Shown here: in pieces, positions 46,309 to 59,679 of the stretch
Layout of the letters: each line of letters begins with the position of its first letter
How positions within the stretch are numbered: the stretch's first letter is position 1
Origin: Pollenia angustigena
Lineage: Eukaryota; Arthropoda; Insecta; Diptera; Polleniidae
NCBI GenBank assembly: GCA_930367215.1
Contig: OV884056.1
Coordinates: 119,658,053-119,722,052, forward strand
Direction of reading: 5' to 3'
DNA length: 64,000 bases
Notes under the pieces: model-generated
What the model saw: the letters and a program-made list of their open reading frames with translations, nothing else
What the model was told of the DNA's origin: nothing
Databases searched by the model: none
Made by a program: the position numbers and the translations under genes

Positions 46309-48788
46309 CATGTAAGAGTGCTATATTCGGCTGTGCCGAATCTTATATACCCTTCACCATTGTGGGAGCAGAATATAGAGCAACTAGACAAAAACTAAAT
46401 AATTTTTACATATGTATACATACATATTTATAATACTTTAAACTTCATTATAAATGAAATTTAAAAAGCGAAAATTGGTAAATATTTTTTTTAAATCGTT
46501 TTTAGAACATAAAAAAAATAAAAATTTAAAAAAAAAATGTTCTTTTTAAAAAAACAAGTTCGAACCAGAGAACTCACAGTTTCTATTTTGACACACCCTC
46601 TAGACAACTAAACCATGAAGGAACGTTGTTTGAGTATCATTAAAATGAAATATGGCACGTTTAATGTTCACTGTGTTGAGTTGTAATACTTTTGATGTTT
46701 TTGTTCACCACAATAGCAAAGTTGTAAACCATAAAACTTATATCAGTTGTGAACCGAAATATGGAAATATATTCACCAAAATAGTTTGTGGCATGTAAGT
46801 ATGCGTGTTTGTTTTCTTTTATCTGTTTGGGGAGCTTTTAAGTAGCAAAAAAACACAAAAATTCCTAGTTTCGATTTGTTAAAATAATTTCGTTAAATAG
46901 ATGAAATAATAAAGAAGGATGATAACGAAGGATGATAACGAAAATCATATTGAGCATTATGCTAGTATATGTAAACAAATATGAAGGGGGAGAGACGGAC
47001 AACCGGATTTGAACTTCGCTTTTCATAAGGACCCAGAATATCTATACTTTATAGGGTGAAGGATCAATATTGTAGATATTACAAACGGAATGACAAAGTT
47101 TATATACCCTTTTACCTTCGGTAAAAAATAATTTTTGGGATTTCAGTATTTTGATCATAACTTAGCCATTTTTAAACAGATTTGAAAGATTTAAATACCG
47201 ACGTGTTAAGGAAGCAATTTACCATTTACTTGAGTTATAAAGTTTGGACTCGGGAAGATCTATGGTTCCCGAAAGTGGGTATTTAAAAAAAAACAATTTA
47301 GTTTTGGTCATAACTTTTTTGTATCTGAACCGATTTTTCCGAGTTTTTTATAAGATATGTTCTACTAAAAATATATTTGGTATATAAGTCATATTTATAG
47401 GACATATGGCAGCCGTAAAATTTAGGTTTTTATACAATTTTTAATTTTTTTTGTACGGGAGGTACCACGCCCACTTCTCCAATCCCGCCCTTGTCTTGCA
47501 GGATGGTGTGTATTGGCAACCTAAATGTGAGTACCTAATTTGGAAACTTGGGCTTTTGCCGTTTCCCAGATATACAGCAAAAAGTAATAAAAATACAACA
47601 ACCACTAGGGATTTTTGGAAAAAATTAGAGGTAGTCGTGGTTTTTTGCTCATAACTCAGCCATTTTTTAACCGATTTGACAGATTTACATACCGACGTGT
47701 TGAAGAAGAAATTTACCATTTACCATACTTTAGTTATAAAGCTTGGACTCCGGTGATCTATGGTTCCCGAAAGTGGGTATTTAAAAAAAAATTTTGGTCA
47801 TAACTTTTTTGTATCTGAACCGATTTTCCCGAGTTTTTTATAAGATATGTTCTACTAAAAATTTCCGATATTTTGGTATATAAGTCATATTTATAGGACA
47901 TATGGCAGCCGTAAAATTTAGGTTTTTATACAATTTTTAATTTTTTTTGTATGGGAGGTACCACGCCCACTTCTCCAATTCCGCCCACATTTTTTAGGAT
48001 GGTGTGTATTGGCAACCTAAATGTGTGTACCTAATTTGGGAACTTTGGCTTTTGCCATTCCCCAGATATACAGCAAAATGAACCGATTTTCCCGAGTTTT
48101 TTTATAAGATATTATGCACATTCTCAGTTCCATACTGCAAAATAAGACTCGTAAGTCTTGTGTATGGAGCAGTTCATAAAAAAAAAAGAAATAGAAAATA
48201 GAAATATGTTCTACTAAAAATTTCCGATATTTTGGTATATAAGTCATATTTATAGGACATATGGCAGCCGTAAAATTTAGGTTTTTATACAATTTTTAAT
48301 TTTTTTTGTATGGGAGGTACCACGCCCACTTCTCCAATTCCGCCCACATTTTTTAGGATGGTGTGTATTGGCAACCTAAATGTGTGTACCTAATTTGGGA
48401 ACTTTGGCTTTTGCCATTCCCCAGATATACAGCAAAAAGTAATAAAAATACAACAAACACAAGGGATTTTTGTAAAAAATTAGAGTTAGTCGTGGTTTTT
48501 TGCTCATATCTCAGCCATTTGTGGACCGATCTGGCTGAATTTCAATAGCAGAATTATAATAAGAATACCGGACATAAAGATACCCCAACCAAGTCCCCAT
48601 CATATCTGGGGGCTTCGGAAAACCCATTTCAACAGTCAGACGGACAGAAGGACAACCGGTTTTGAACTTCGCTTTTCATAAGGACCCAGAATATATATAC
48701 TTTATAGGGTGTAGGATCAATATTGTAGAAATTGCAAACGGAATGACAAAGTTATATATACCCTTTCTACCTTCGGTGAAGGGTATAA
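46309..48788 (+). mobile_element. Helentron/mini-me-like element inserted in unit II
   Basis: Starts ...ATGTAAGAGTGCTATATTCGGC with a GCTGTGCC hairpin and ends CTTCGGTGAAGGGTATAAA. Units I and III show the uninterrupted site (GAGATACAAAAATTAAATAC). The interior repeats the mini-me body blocks 2-3 times (GGGAGGTACCACGCCCACTT at about 47457, 47954 and 48313) and includes GGACCCAGAATATATATACT. No coding for Rep/helicase. Confidence 0.8.
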
Positions 48789-49198
48789 AAATTAAATACT
48801 TATTATTGTTCATTAAAAAAATAAACGGACAGGTTTCTGGTACTTTTGTTATGTACGGCCTTTTTGGGGTGTAAAAGGGTAAATAAAAATTAAATAAAAA
48901 TCACATTCGAGCTTATCTAAAAAATACAAAACAGATTTGGACTTTTTTTGAAATTCAAACTTTTAAGGTGTGGAAATCGTTCCTAATTTTGCTACTTTTT
49001 TCACAAAATTGTTCTCCATCTTTCTATATAATATAAAACTGTAAAGTTACTGACTGACACATCTTTAGATCCTGAAGCTAAAAAGCTGACATTTGGACCG
49101 GAGGCTGGCCTCTCGCCAACTCGATCCGGCTTACCTCAATAATCCAAAACTAAAAGAGATACAAAAAATTTAACACCTAATGTGTACTAACCTAACCT
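48789..49198. repeat. hAT interior repeats, unit II
   Basis: Same as about 39590-39990 in unit I (CTGGTACTTTTGTTATGTACG; GGAGGCTGGCCTCTCGCC). No gene. Confidence 0.7.
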
Positions 49199-49927
49199 GT
49201 ACCCATGTTCTGTAACTATAGTGAGAACTTCTCGCGTCGAAAAGATGTGACACAAAATATTCCATCGTTTCTCGAAAAGTGAGGAAAAAGTGTGTCTGTA
49301 ACTCATGTCGAAAACTATCAAAAGAGATTACGTCGTTATGTTATAAATGTCATAACATTGCACTCGAAGCCGATGTGACATTGCAGACATTGAAAACGCC
49401 AGTAACAAATAACGTTGACGGCGACCAAAATTTACTAAAATTGAAAATTTTTCAACGACGGCGGCGAAATTAGAACCGTCGGCTTTACCAAATAATGTAA
49501 AGTGCGACTTTAATGTTTGTTGTTTGCAAACGATTTAAAAACATTCGTATATTTTATATAAATGTTAAAAGCAAAATAATTAAACAATAAAAAAATGTGC
49601 CAAGAACAAAATATTATTATTATTATTCTTTGTATTTTGCATTTTTAAGTGTTTTTTGGTGTTACAAGTTTTTCTCGCCCCGTTTTTATACGTGAGTTTA
49701 TTTGACAGTTCAAAGCGGAAACTTTTCGCACAAAAATGTTACAGACACACTTTTTCTGAAATTTGGCGAGTAATTTCCTTACGTGACAGCTAGTACTCGC
49801 CAAAAAAAGTTGCAGATACAGTTTAGTGAGAAAAACAGCTGTTTGTTTCAATTTATGGCATTTCTGTTTCATTTCACACATTTCAATCGAAAAGTTTACT
49901 GACGCGAGAGTTACAGAACATGGGCAC
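49199..49927. mobile_element. 729-bp foldback element, GTRCCCATGTTCTGTAACT ends
   Basis: The left end (49199) and the inverted right end (49927) match over about 19 bp. A second inverted pair, AAAAAGTGTGTCTGTAAC, lies ~90-190 bp inside each arm. It replaces about 30 bp of unit sequence, and no target duplication is evident. A Cys-rich 64-codon ORF inside (49279) is probably chance. Confidence 0.78.
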
Positions 49928-50596
49928 TGGTACTCTTTCGAAATTTGGTCCATTTGGGGAGTAAACGCGTAAAACCTGTACATATTTTGGAGCCTTTTTG
50001 TCACGCCACCACTGTATGTACATTAGAGACACAACTTTTCTGGACATCATTGCCCCAAGGGACTATATCTTATGGGCAATATGGGATAATAAAACACATT
50101 TTTCAGTTCAATTAGGGCCAAACATTTTTTTGCTCAATTGGCGAAGTCCCTCACGCCCACCAAAGTTTTTTCATCTAATGACAAAAACGTACTATACTAT
50201 AGGCTCCAACTACAACATTGAAATTTTTAATACATATGTAAATGGGTAGAAAGAAGTATCGAAAAGGATAATACGGGAAATTAACTTTCTTTCATTTGCT
50301 TTTGTGTTCTACGAGTCGTACTTTTTGAATTTTCTATATTGAACTTAAAAGCACAAAATTATAGGTGCAAAGTCCTGTGTCAATATCAACCTATGAGATG
50401 AAAAATGTTGGAACTATTTTGCTTAAACCTATTTACATATACTTTGGAATATAAATATGTTCATGAACGAAAAGGCCTGATTACAAAGAAGCGGGTTAAA
50501 TGCTAGAATTTAAACAAATTTAAACCTAGAAAAATAAGCTTTGGCACACAAATATGTCCACGAAGAAAAGGAGACGCTAACGAAATAGCGGGTTAA

Positions 50597-50908
50597 ATGC
50601 TAGTATTTGATAAAAGAGATAAACACCTACTAACATCTAAACATGAGCCTGATCTATCAGATAACGTTGTAGATGTTTTGATAAACTGTGATGAAGATAT
50701 CTACCCAAATCTAAGAAAAATATTTCAAATTTTCGTTTCAATGCTCGTCAGTAATGCTACGAACGGGAGGTCATTTCCTACTCTTCGTCGAATAAAAACA
50801 TGGCTCAGGTCAACAATGACAGAAGATAGACTGTACTATCTAAATTTGCCTCACAAAGAAATCATAAATTGTTTATTTAAAAAGATAACTGTATGTATAT
50901 TGAACTGA
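50597..50908 (+). pseudogene. hAT transposase C-terminal domain, unit II
   Basis: Same domain as 40700-40993 with the upstream frame intact, so about 20 more residues are joined (MLVFDKRDKHLLTSKHEPD). LRRIKTWLRSTMTEDR is present. The tail is slightly altered (KKITVCILN). No upstream transposase blocks exist in this unit. Confidence 0.87.
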
Positions 50909-52795
50909 TCTTATATTTTATTTAACATTTTTGTTGAGTTTTTTTTTTAATATAATATACACATATTGTTTTTAATAAACTATTAATAACAAATTTTTTA
51001 CTTTTTTGTATCATACAAAACTTCCCCCCCCCTAAGGCTCAAGCTGAATCCGCGCTTGTATTTAGCCAAATAAATGCTTTACAAACAAGTAAAATTAATT
51101 AGTATTTATTCACTTTTTGTTTCGGTTTAATTTTTATTTAAAATTTTCTTTTATTTAACAATTTTTTTCACAATTTGTATGCTTCTGTTTGTTTACCTTT
51201 TAAAACATGTTTTTTTGATTTACTAAATTTTACTGCAAAAATTTCTGCAGTAAAAATTTGTAAATACTCAGACAAGAACTGTCAGTTTACGCCCTCAATT
51301 TGTGTTCACATTTACTGTATTTTGTGTACTCGAACGCAATTTCGTAAAATGCAGTAAAGTTCAGTAAAAAATAGTAAAAACTTTTGTGTTCCCGAAAAGT
51401 TCGTCACGCTTGTAACAGCCTTACAAAACTTTGATGGAGGTAATTAACTTTTAATATAGCTAAGGAGAGATTAATTTCAGAAGTAGGGATAAAACGATAT
51501 GAGTAAATGCAAGTACATATTCGATACTTTTATATAAGTACCAAGTATTTTTGTAATTGATACTTAGCAACCGAGTACCAAGTAGTATCGGTAAAAAAAT
51601 ACTCGGTATCGAGCAGCAGTAACGGTATCAAGAAACCGTTTGACCAGCAAACATTAGGGAAGCCGGTCCCGAATACCGAAATCCCGGGATTATTCTAAAA
51701 ATTTAAGTCCCGTATCCCGAGATTTTGGGCTTTGTAAAAATTTAATATTTAATCATACTGGCCATGCACCTAATTTTTAACTGGTTACAAAAAGCCACAA
51801 TGCGTTTTGACCCACGAAAACAAAATCAGAAGGTGTGGTCTTCTTTCTAAGTTAATAATAATGGAACTGCGCACGCATAATGCAAGTTGTGCAAAAAGGT
51901 GTTAAAAACTTTAGGAGGTTCTACCAAAGGTCTTTGAACACATATTTGTTTAAGTTTATTTTATTAAATTAATACTTGCATACATATTTGACATAAAATA
52001 AATTAAATATTGTCATATAGCATACATACATGTAGCTTTTTATTTACGATACCCAGAAGTGTTGAATGCGAACATTGGTCTAGTCGGCAGCATATGTTTG
52101 CAATAAAATAAGGTATCAATTACACTGTGCAAGAAATTGAAATTTTTTTTTGGACAAGCTGGGCACCTGCCGTTTTAACCTAATTGTTGGCGGATTAATA
52201 CAATTCTTAAACTTGGCTCCTGCATCGCCTGCATCGATCCCACTTTATTTTTCATCCCAATCTTTTATTTCTAACATACATACATGCTATCTCTATTTCT
52301 TAAGGGGGCTCCCATACAAAATGTTCAATACAGACTAGAAATATATTGATAAGACCCATAAATGCCCAGGAGCCGCCCCTACTGGGATATGATGTACTAC
52401 CAACCTCAATTAGAAAGAAGTTATTTTATTGCGGAGTTTCGGTTTTTTTAGTTTTTTCAATAAGCTAAAGCGTTTTTGAGTTACGCGAACATATGTTGTG
52501 TAACCTCCTCCATTTTCGAAATAACGGTATATCTCGAAAACCAGAGCCAAAAAAAAAACGGCGGGCACCACTGGATTCAGCGTACCCGAACTATGTTAAA
52601 CCGCCATGTGCACGGCATGTCGGTTTTTTCAACTAGCATAGTGTTATCAGACGTCATTAATTTGTTTTGAAGCTTTTTACAATATAATTTTTAATACATA
52701 ATACTTTAATACTTTACTTTACTTTAAAAGAATATATTAAACTGTTTTATTTCGTAATGAGTTTAATTTTCTTCGTGAATTAATTTGTTTTAATA
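50909..52795. other. hAT 3' end and flank, unit II; no gene
   Basis: Includes the hAT right terminus (about 51050-51058, ...GAATCCGCGCTTG), the TTTACTGCA hairpin and the CCCGAATACCGAAATCCCGGG phrase as in unit I. Stops at TTAATACTTAT before unit III. Confidence 0.55.
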
Positions 52796-52805
52796 CTTAT
52801 ACGTA

Positions 52806-53303
52806 AACGAACATAAAATTTAACCTGCAAGGTCCTGAATGAATGAGACTCCCTAAAAGAACTTATTGGTACTTTTTGGTTTTTAAACTGGTACTTTTTG
52901 AATATCCGTTATTATTTAACTTAGAAACATAAAATTCCAGATGCAATGCCCTGAGTGGATACGAATCTATAAGAGGGACGTTTGTGGTACTTTTTGTTCT
53001 TTAACTGGTACTTTCTGAATTTCCGTTAGTATTGGCCCTAGAAACATAAAATTAAACATGCAAGGTCCTGAGTGAATAAGAATCTGTAAGAGCGCTTTTT
53101 AGTAAATTTTTGTTCTTTGACAGGTACTTTTTGAATTTCCTGTAATATTGAACCTAGAATCATAAAATTTAACATGCAATGTCCTGAGTGGATGAGATTC
53201 TATTAGAGGGAACTTTTTTGTACTTTTTTTATTCATTAACAGGTACTTTTTGAATTACCGTTAGTATTGGACCTAGAAAGATTAAATTAAACATTCAAGG
53301 TCC
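52806..53303. repeat. GGTACTTTTT minisatellite, unit III
   Basis: About four 115-bp units leading into the LINE insertion site ATTCAAGGTCC. Confidence 0.85.
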
Positions 53304-55648
53304 TTTTTTTTCAAATTTATTTTTATTATTGAATCTTTCTTATCGAAATTTACAATTTGTATTCAAATCTTAATTCTACTTGTTGTTTATTAGTTGTTAC
53401 CAGTGTAACCACTAACTGCTGTATTCAAATTTTAAAAATGTCTTCTAGTTAGGCTCAAAGTATCGGTTCTTTTTAGCCTCTGGTGACCTTCGAACTGAAG
53501 CAAACCCCGAGCGAGGTAGTTAGGGTGGACCATTAGTTTATCGATGTAGCTTATTGAATATTTTTTAATTTCCTCCTGGATAGTGGGGACGTTGAGATCT
53601 CTGTGGATAATTTCATTACGTATATACCATGGGGCGCAGACAATTTGTCGTAATATTCTAGACTGTCTTCTTTGAAGCTTTTGGATGTTAGATGCGCATG
53701 CAGTACCCCATAATTGGATGCCATATGTCCATATTGGTTTTATGATGGACTTGTATAAGAGAATTTTGTTGTCTAAGGACAATTTTGAGTTTCGACCGAG
53801 AAGCCAATGTAGTTGAGCTGCTTTAAGTTTCATAGCCGTTATTTTCGCTTCAATATGACGCGACCAGGTCAAGCGTCTATCTATATGAATTCCCAAGTAC
53901 TTAACATGGTTTTCTACCGGAATAATGATGTTATTTATTTTTACAGCTGGGCACGTTTGTCTTCTGAGCGTGAAAGTTAAGTGAGCACATTTAGCCGGGT
54001 TAACCTTTATTCTCCATTTTTCTAGCCAGGCCTCTAGTTCATTGATGTGGGACTGCAGATTTTGCGATGCGACTTTTGGGTAATGGTTTACGCTAATAAA
54101 TGCTGTGTCGTCTGCAAATGTAGAGGTATGCGTGCTCAGGTTTGTTGGCATATCCGCTGTGTATATTATATATAGAAGCGGTCCTAATATGCTGCCTTGG
54201 GGAACACCAGCAGAAATTTTCTTGAGGGGGGAGTATTTATCTTGCGACCTTACTATGAATGTTCTGCCTGTTAGATAGCTCTCCAGAAGCTTGTGAGTGT
54301 TTTGAGGAAGCATTCATTTTATTTTGATGAGTAGCCCATCATGCCAAACTTTGTCAAAAGCTTGGGAAATGTCTATAAACTGTGCTGAGCAGTATTGCTT
54401 TTTCTCAAACGCCGATCTAATAAGGGTGACAATTCTATGCACTTGTTCTATTGTACCATGTTTCGCTCTGAATCCGAACTGGTGGTCCGGGATGATGTCG
54501 TGTTCATTTAGATGAGGAGTTATACTTAAAACGAATATTTGTTCGAAAAGCTTCGATAGGATTGACAATAAGCTTATCGGTCTGTACGACGCAACCTGGC
54601 TAGCATCTTTTCCTGGCTTGGGAATCATAACAATTTTAGACCTCTTCCATGAGGATGGGAAGTATCCGACTCTTAATATAGCGGTAAAAATGAGCAGCAA
54701 CTTCTGGAAGCAGACGATGGTAGGTTTCTTATCATTGACCCTGTGATGCGGTCAGGTCCGGGAGATTTTCTAATATTCACTTTTTCTATTGCAGATTTTA
54801 CTTGAGTTATGTTAAATTTAAATGGATGGTTTACCTTATCAGGAATGATTAGACGACAGGAACAAGTATGTGCATCATGTGGCGTGAAAACTTTCTCAAG
54901 GTGGCCCGCGAAAGCGTTTAATTTTTCATGTGTGTTTTTGGCCCAAGTGCGGTTTTCCAGTCTTAATGGAGATTCTTGGGTTATAGGGCATTTCATATGC
55001 CGTACAGCCTTCCATAAGCTATAATTGGAGTTTTTTGTGGCGTCTAGGCTGTTTAGATAGCCTTCTATTGCGGACTCGTGGTTCTGTCTCAATTTGTTGC
55101 GAAGTGTGGTCAGGCATAATTGCAGTTGGGCCTTAGTGGTTGGGGAACGACTGTTTTACCATTGTCTTCTTAACTTCCTTTTTTCTCTGATAAGGGCCTC
55201 TATATCCGTCGATGTATTGTAAGGAGCACGTTTAATTGTCCGCTTGATTGGGGTTGCATTTCTTGCTGCAGTATCCAAGACTTCTGTAAATCGGTCGACA
55301 GCTATTTGGATGTCAGATGAATTTTTTAGGGGAATGCACTGTGATAGGTGAGAGCTCACATACATTTTATACTTTAACCAATTTGTGTTTCTGTTTGGAT
55401 AGGAAATAAAGTTTGCAGCTGCAGCGTCAGAGTTAACTTTTAAAATGAGGATTAAAGGTGAATGATCAGACGAAAGATCATAGGAGGAACTAACTAGTAC
55501 CTGATCGCGCTTGATGTTTTTAATTACAGCAAAGTCAATAAGGTCTGGTAGCTTATTGAAGTCGGTTGGCCAATAGGTAGGCTTACCACTCGATACCACA
55601 TCAAAATTATTTGCAGTTACGGTATTGTATACAATAGCTGATTACCTG
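53304..55648 (-). mobile_element. 5'-truncated Jockey-clade LINE, unit III, with intact TSD
   Basis: Flanked on both sides by the 11-bp duplication ATTCAAGGTCC (53293-53303 and 55649-55659). It begins on its 3' side with a T-run (poly(A)). This is the better preserved copy of the insertion shared with unit I and defines the true element ends. Confidence 0.93.
53432..55640 (-). pseudogene. Jockey-type ORF2 (endonuclease remnant and reverse transcriptase), unit III
   Basis: As in unit I: AQFIDISQAFDKVWHDG, AGVPQGSILGPLLY and TSTFADDTAFIS are all present. It extends farther 5' into the endonuclease (NFDVVSSGKPTYWP, then LSSDHSPLIL), so about 20 more codons survive. It shares the TAA near 55156, the frame change near 54690 and the TGA at 54314-54316 with unit I. 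Only scattered base differences separate the two copies, for example Arg-Leu against Arg-Pro in the CSCR segment. Confidence 0.9.
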
Positions 55649-55659
55649 ATTCAAGGTCC

Positions 55660-57315
55660 TGAGTGAATGAGAATCTGTAAGAGGGGGTTTGGAACTATTT
55701 TGTATTTTGACTGGTACCTTTTCAATTTCCGCATTAATTGGATCTAGAAACATAAAATTTAACATGCAAGTTCCTAAGTGATTGAGAATCTGTAAGAGGG
55801 ATTTTTTGGTACATTTTCGTTCTCTAACTGTTACTTTTTTTTATAAACTGGTACTTTTTTTAATTTAATATTTATTTTTGTGCAATAAATAAAAATAAGG
55901 TAATTAATGGTTTGGTACTTTATCGAAATACAAATGCATATTTGGTACTTTTTTGAAATTCGAACGTTTAAGGGATGAAAATTGTACATATGTTTGTTAC
56001 TTATTCAAAAAATTGTTTCGCCATCTATTTATCTTTCATCGCAGAGCCTTAACGTCTGAAGCTAAAAGGTTGACATTTCGACCAGGGGCTGGCCTCTCGC
56101 CAAACGATCCTACTAAGCTCATACCTCCTAGACTAAAAGAGATGAAAAACATTAACACTTATTGTTGTTCATTAGAAAAATTCGCTAACCTCATATCTCC
56201 TTAACAAAAAGAGATACAAAAATTAAATACTTATTATTGTTCATTAAAAAAATAAACGGACAGGTTTCTGGTACTTTTGTTATGTACGGCCTTTTTGGGG
56301 TGTAAAAGGTAAATAAAAATTAAATAAAAATCACATTCGAGCTTATCTAAAAAATACAAAACAGATTTAGACCTTTTTTGAAATTCAAACTTTTAAGGTG
56401 TGGAAATCGTTCCTAATTTTGCTACTTTTTTCACAAAATTTTTCTCCATCTTTCTATATAATATAAAACTGAAAAGTTACTGACTGACACATCCTTAGAT
56501 CCTGAAGCTAAAAAGCTGACATTTGGACCGGAGGCTGGCCTCTCGCCAACTCGATCCCGCTTACCTCAATAATCCAAAACTAAAAGAGATCAACAAATTT
56601 AACACCTAATGTTGATCATTAAAAAATAAGAGGAGAGGTTTCTGGTACTTTTTCGAAATTTGGTCCTTTTGGGGAGTAAACGCGTAAAACCTGTACATAT
56701 TTTGGAGCCTTTTTGTCACGCCACCACTGTGTGTACATTAGAGACACAACTTTTCTGGACATCATTGCCCCAAGGGACTATATTTTATGGGCAATATGGG
56801 ATAATAAAACACATTTTTCAGTTCAATTTAAGCCAAACATTTTTTTGTTCAATTGGCGAAGTCCCTCACGCCCACCAAAGTTTTTTCATCCAATGACAAA
56901 AACGTACTATACTATAGGCTCCAACTACAAAATTAAAATTTTTAATACATACATATGTAAATGCGGAGAAAAAAGTATCGAAAAGGATAATACGGGAAAT
57001 TAACTTTCTTTCATTTGCTTTTGTGTTCTACGAGTCGTACTTTTTGAATTTTCTATATTGAACTTAAAAGCACAAAATTATAGGTGCAAAGTCCTGTGTC
57101 AATATCAACCTATGAGATGAAAAATGTTGGAACTATTTTGCTTAAACCTATTTACATATACTTTGGAATATAAATATGTTCATGAACGAAAAGGCCTGAT
57201 TACAAAGTAGCGGGTTAAATGCTAGAATTTAAACAAATTTAAACCTAGAAAAATAAGCTTTGGCACACAAATATGTCCACGAAGAAAAGGAGACGCTAAC
57301 GAAGTAGCGGGTTAA
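55660..57315. repeat. Minisatellite and hAT interior, unit III
   Basis: Matches 38995-40640, with a short deletion near 55925 (TATCGAAATACAAATGC) relative to unit I. No gene. Confidence 0.7.
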
Positions 57316-57624
57316 ATGCTAGTATTTGATAAAAGAGATAAACACCTACTAACATCTAAACATGAGCCTGATCTATCAGATAACGTTGTAGATGTTTTGA
57401 TAAACTGTGATGAAGATATCTACCCAAATCTAAGAAACATATTTCAAATTTTCGTTTCAATGCTCGTCAGTAATGCTACGAACGGGAGGTCATTTCCTAC
57501 TCTTCGTCGAATAAAAACATGGCTCAGGTCAACAATGACAGAAGATAGACTGTACTATCTAAATTTGCCTCACAAGGAAATCATAAATTGTTTATTTAAA
57601 AAGATATGTTGTATATTGAACTGA
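57316..57624 (+). pseudogene. hAT transposase C-terminal domain, unit III
   Basis: 102 codons, with SFPTLRRIKTWLRSTMTEDR as the diagnostic segment. The upstream frame is intact, unlike unit I. The rest of the transposase is not in this unit. Confidence 0.87.
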
Positions 57625-58923
57625 TCTTATATTTTATTTAACCTTTTTGTTTAGTTTTTTTTTTAATATAATATACACATATTGTTTTTAATAAACTATT
57701 AATTACAAATTTTTTACTTTTTTGTATCATACAAAACTTCCCCCCCCTAAGGCTCAAGCTGAATCCGCGCTTGTATTTAGCCAAATAAATGCTTTACAAA
57801 CAAGTAAAATTAATTAGTATTTATTCACTTTTTGTTTTGGTTTAATTTTTATTTAAAATTTTCTTTTATTTAACAATTTTTTCACAATTTGTATGCTTTT
57901 GTTTGTTTTCCTTTTAAAACATGTTTTTTTGATTTACTAAATTTTACTGCAAAAATTTCTGCAGTAAAAATTTGTAAATACTCAGACAAGAACTGTCAGT
58001 TTACGCCCTCAATTTGTGTTCACATTTACTGTATTTTGTGTACTCGAACACAATTTCGTAAAATTTCAGAAGTAGGGATAAAACGATACGAATAAATGCA
58101 AGTACATATTCGATACTTTTATATAAGTACCAAGTATTTTTGTAATCGATACTTAGCAACCAAGTACCAAGTAGTATCGGTAAAAAATACTCGGTATCGG
58201 TTAAAAGTAATCGTTTCACTTTGGTATTGAAATTAATCTTAAATTTTTGATTATTTACCAAAGCTGGAGCAGCAGTAACGGTATCAAGAAACCGTTTGAC
58301 CAGCAAACATTAGGGAAGTCGGTCCCGAATACCGAAATCCCGGGATTATTCTAAAAATTTAAGTCCCGTATCCCGAGATTTTGGGCTTAGTAAAAATTTA
58401 ATATTTAATCATACTGGCCATGCACCTAATTTTTAACTGGTTACAAAAAAGTCACAAGTGAATAAATGTTACATGCAATGCGTTTTGACTCACGAAAACC
58501 AAATCACAAGGTGTGGTCTTCTTTCTAAGTTAATAATAATGGAACTGCGCACGCATAATGCAAGTTGTGCAAAAAGGTGTTAAAAACTTTAGGAGGTTCT
58601 ACCAAAGGTCTTTGGACACATATTTGTTTAAGTTTATTTTATTAAATTAATACTTGCATACATATTTGACATAAAATAAATTAAATATTGTCATATAGCA
58701 TACATACATGTAGCTATTTATTTACGATGCCCAGAAGTGTTGAATGCGAACATTGGTCTAGTCGGCAGCATATGTTTGCAATAAAATAAGGTATCAATCA
58801 CACTGTGCAAGAAATTGACACTTTTTTTGAGACAAGCTGGCCACCTGGCGTTTTAACCTAATTGTTGGCGGTTTAATACAATTCTTAAACTTGGCACCTG
58901 CATCGCCTAGGATGCCCCTAGAT
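57625..58923. other. hAT 3' end and flank, unit III; no gene
   Basis: Same content as 40994-42293: right hAT terminus, TTTACTGCA hairpin, AAGTACCAAGTA phrases, CCCGGG-centred arms. Confidence 0.55.
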
Positions 58924-59679
58924 TAGGCCTGCCATACGTCCTGGTTTTCCAGGATTGTCCTGGTTTTAGACTACTTGTCCTGGTGTCCTGGTCCACTTTT
59001 AAATTGTCCTGGTTTTTTGTACAGGTCAAGACAAACAAATTTGTGTTTTGCTGGTTTAAATTGTTAACAAAGGTTAAGATTTCTGTTATAACACTGCTAA
59101 CATAAGGTAATTGCATAAAGAACTTTAATCAAATTCAACTGTCATCTGGTGTAAAGCTGAAAAAGCTTTCAATAATTTTAAATGATAGTCAATCCTCTTT
59201 CAAATTTTTTTTCAACTAGTGGCTGTAAAAAGTTATACCGTGTAAACAACTTTTATAAGTAATCGAAAACCGATAACAAATTGCTTTCTCTAAGGCAGCC
59301 TATACACGTTTCAATTCAATTGTCAACTGAGTCGGTCGTTGTCCATATCAAAGCGTGTATGGCTTAGTCAATTAATTAGTTTGACAGTTGTCGAGTTGGT
59401 TGAAGAATAATCAAAATAGTTTGATTTTTTTCAAGTTGAGTACTTAGTCTGCTCAATGGACTAAAGAAAGAAACTCGTTAAAGACTGAAACACTGGACAG
59501 TATTATTCAATGTAAGTTTGACTTTAATATGACATGCTAACTGTTTTAAAACTACATATATCAAAGACCGAAATGAAGTTCTAGAAAAAGTGCAATCTTC
59601 TGAAAATTATTTTAGTTTAGAACATTTTAAGCTCAACATTTTATTATTTTTCACCGTTTTTATGTACATGAAGTACATC

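Larger units (their letters stand above)
45649..52795. repeat. Duplicated unit II (diverged)
   Basis: Parallels 39000-45000 but lacks the 2.1-kb hAT nest and the mariner scrap, and carries its own Helentron-like (46309-48788) and foldback (49199-49927) insertions. It has about 125 bp near 51350-51480 that units I and III lack, and lacks ~65 bp that they have near 41575. Confidence 0.88.

Noticed and set aside
49279..49473. Cys-rich 64-codon ORF with C-x2-C pairs, suggestive of a zinc finger
   Set aside because: It lies in the inverted arm of a foldback element and has no match to a zinc-finger family in spacing.
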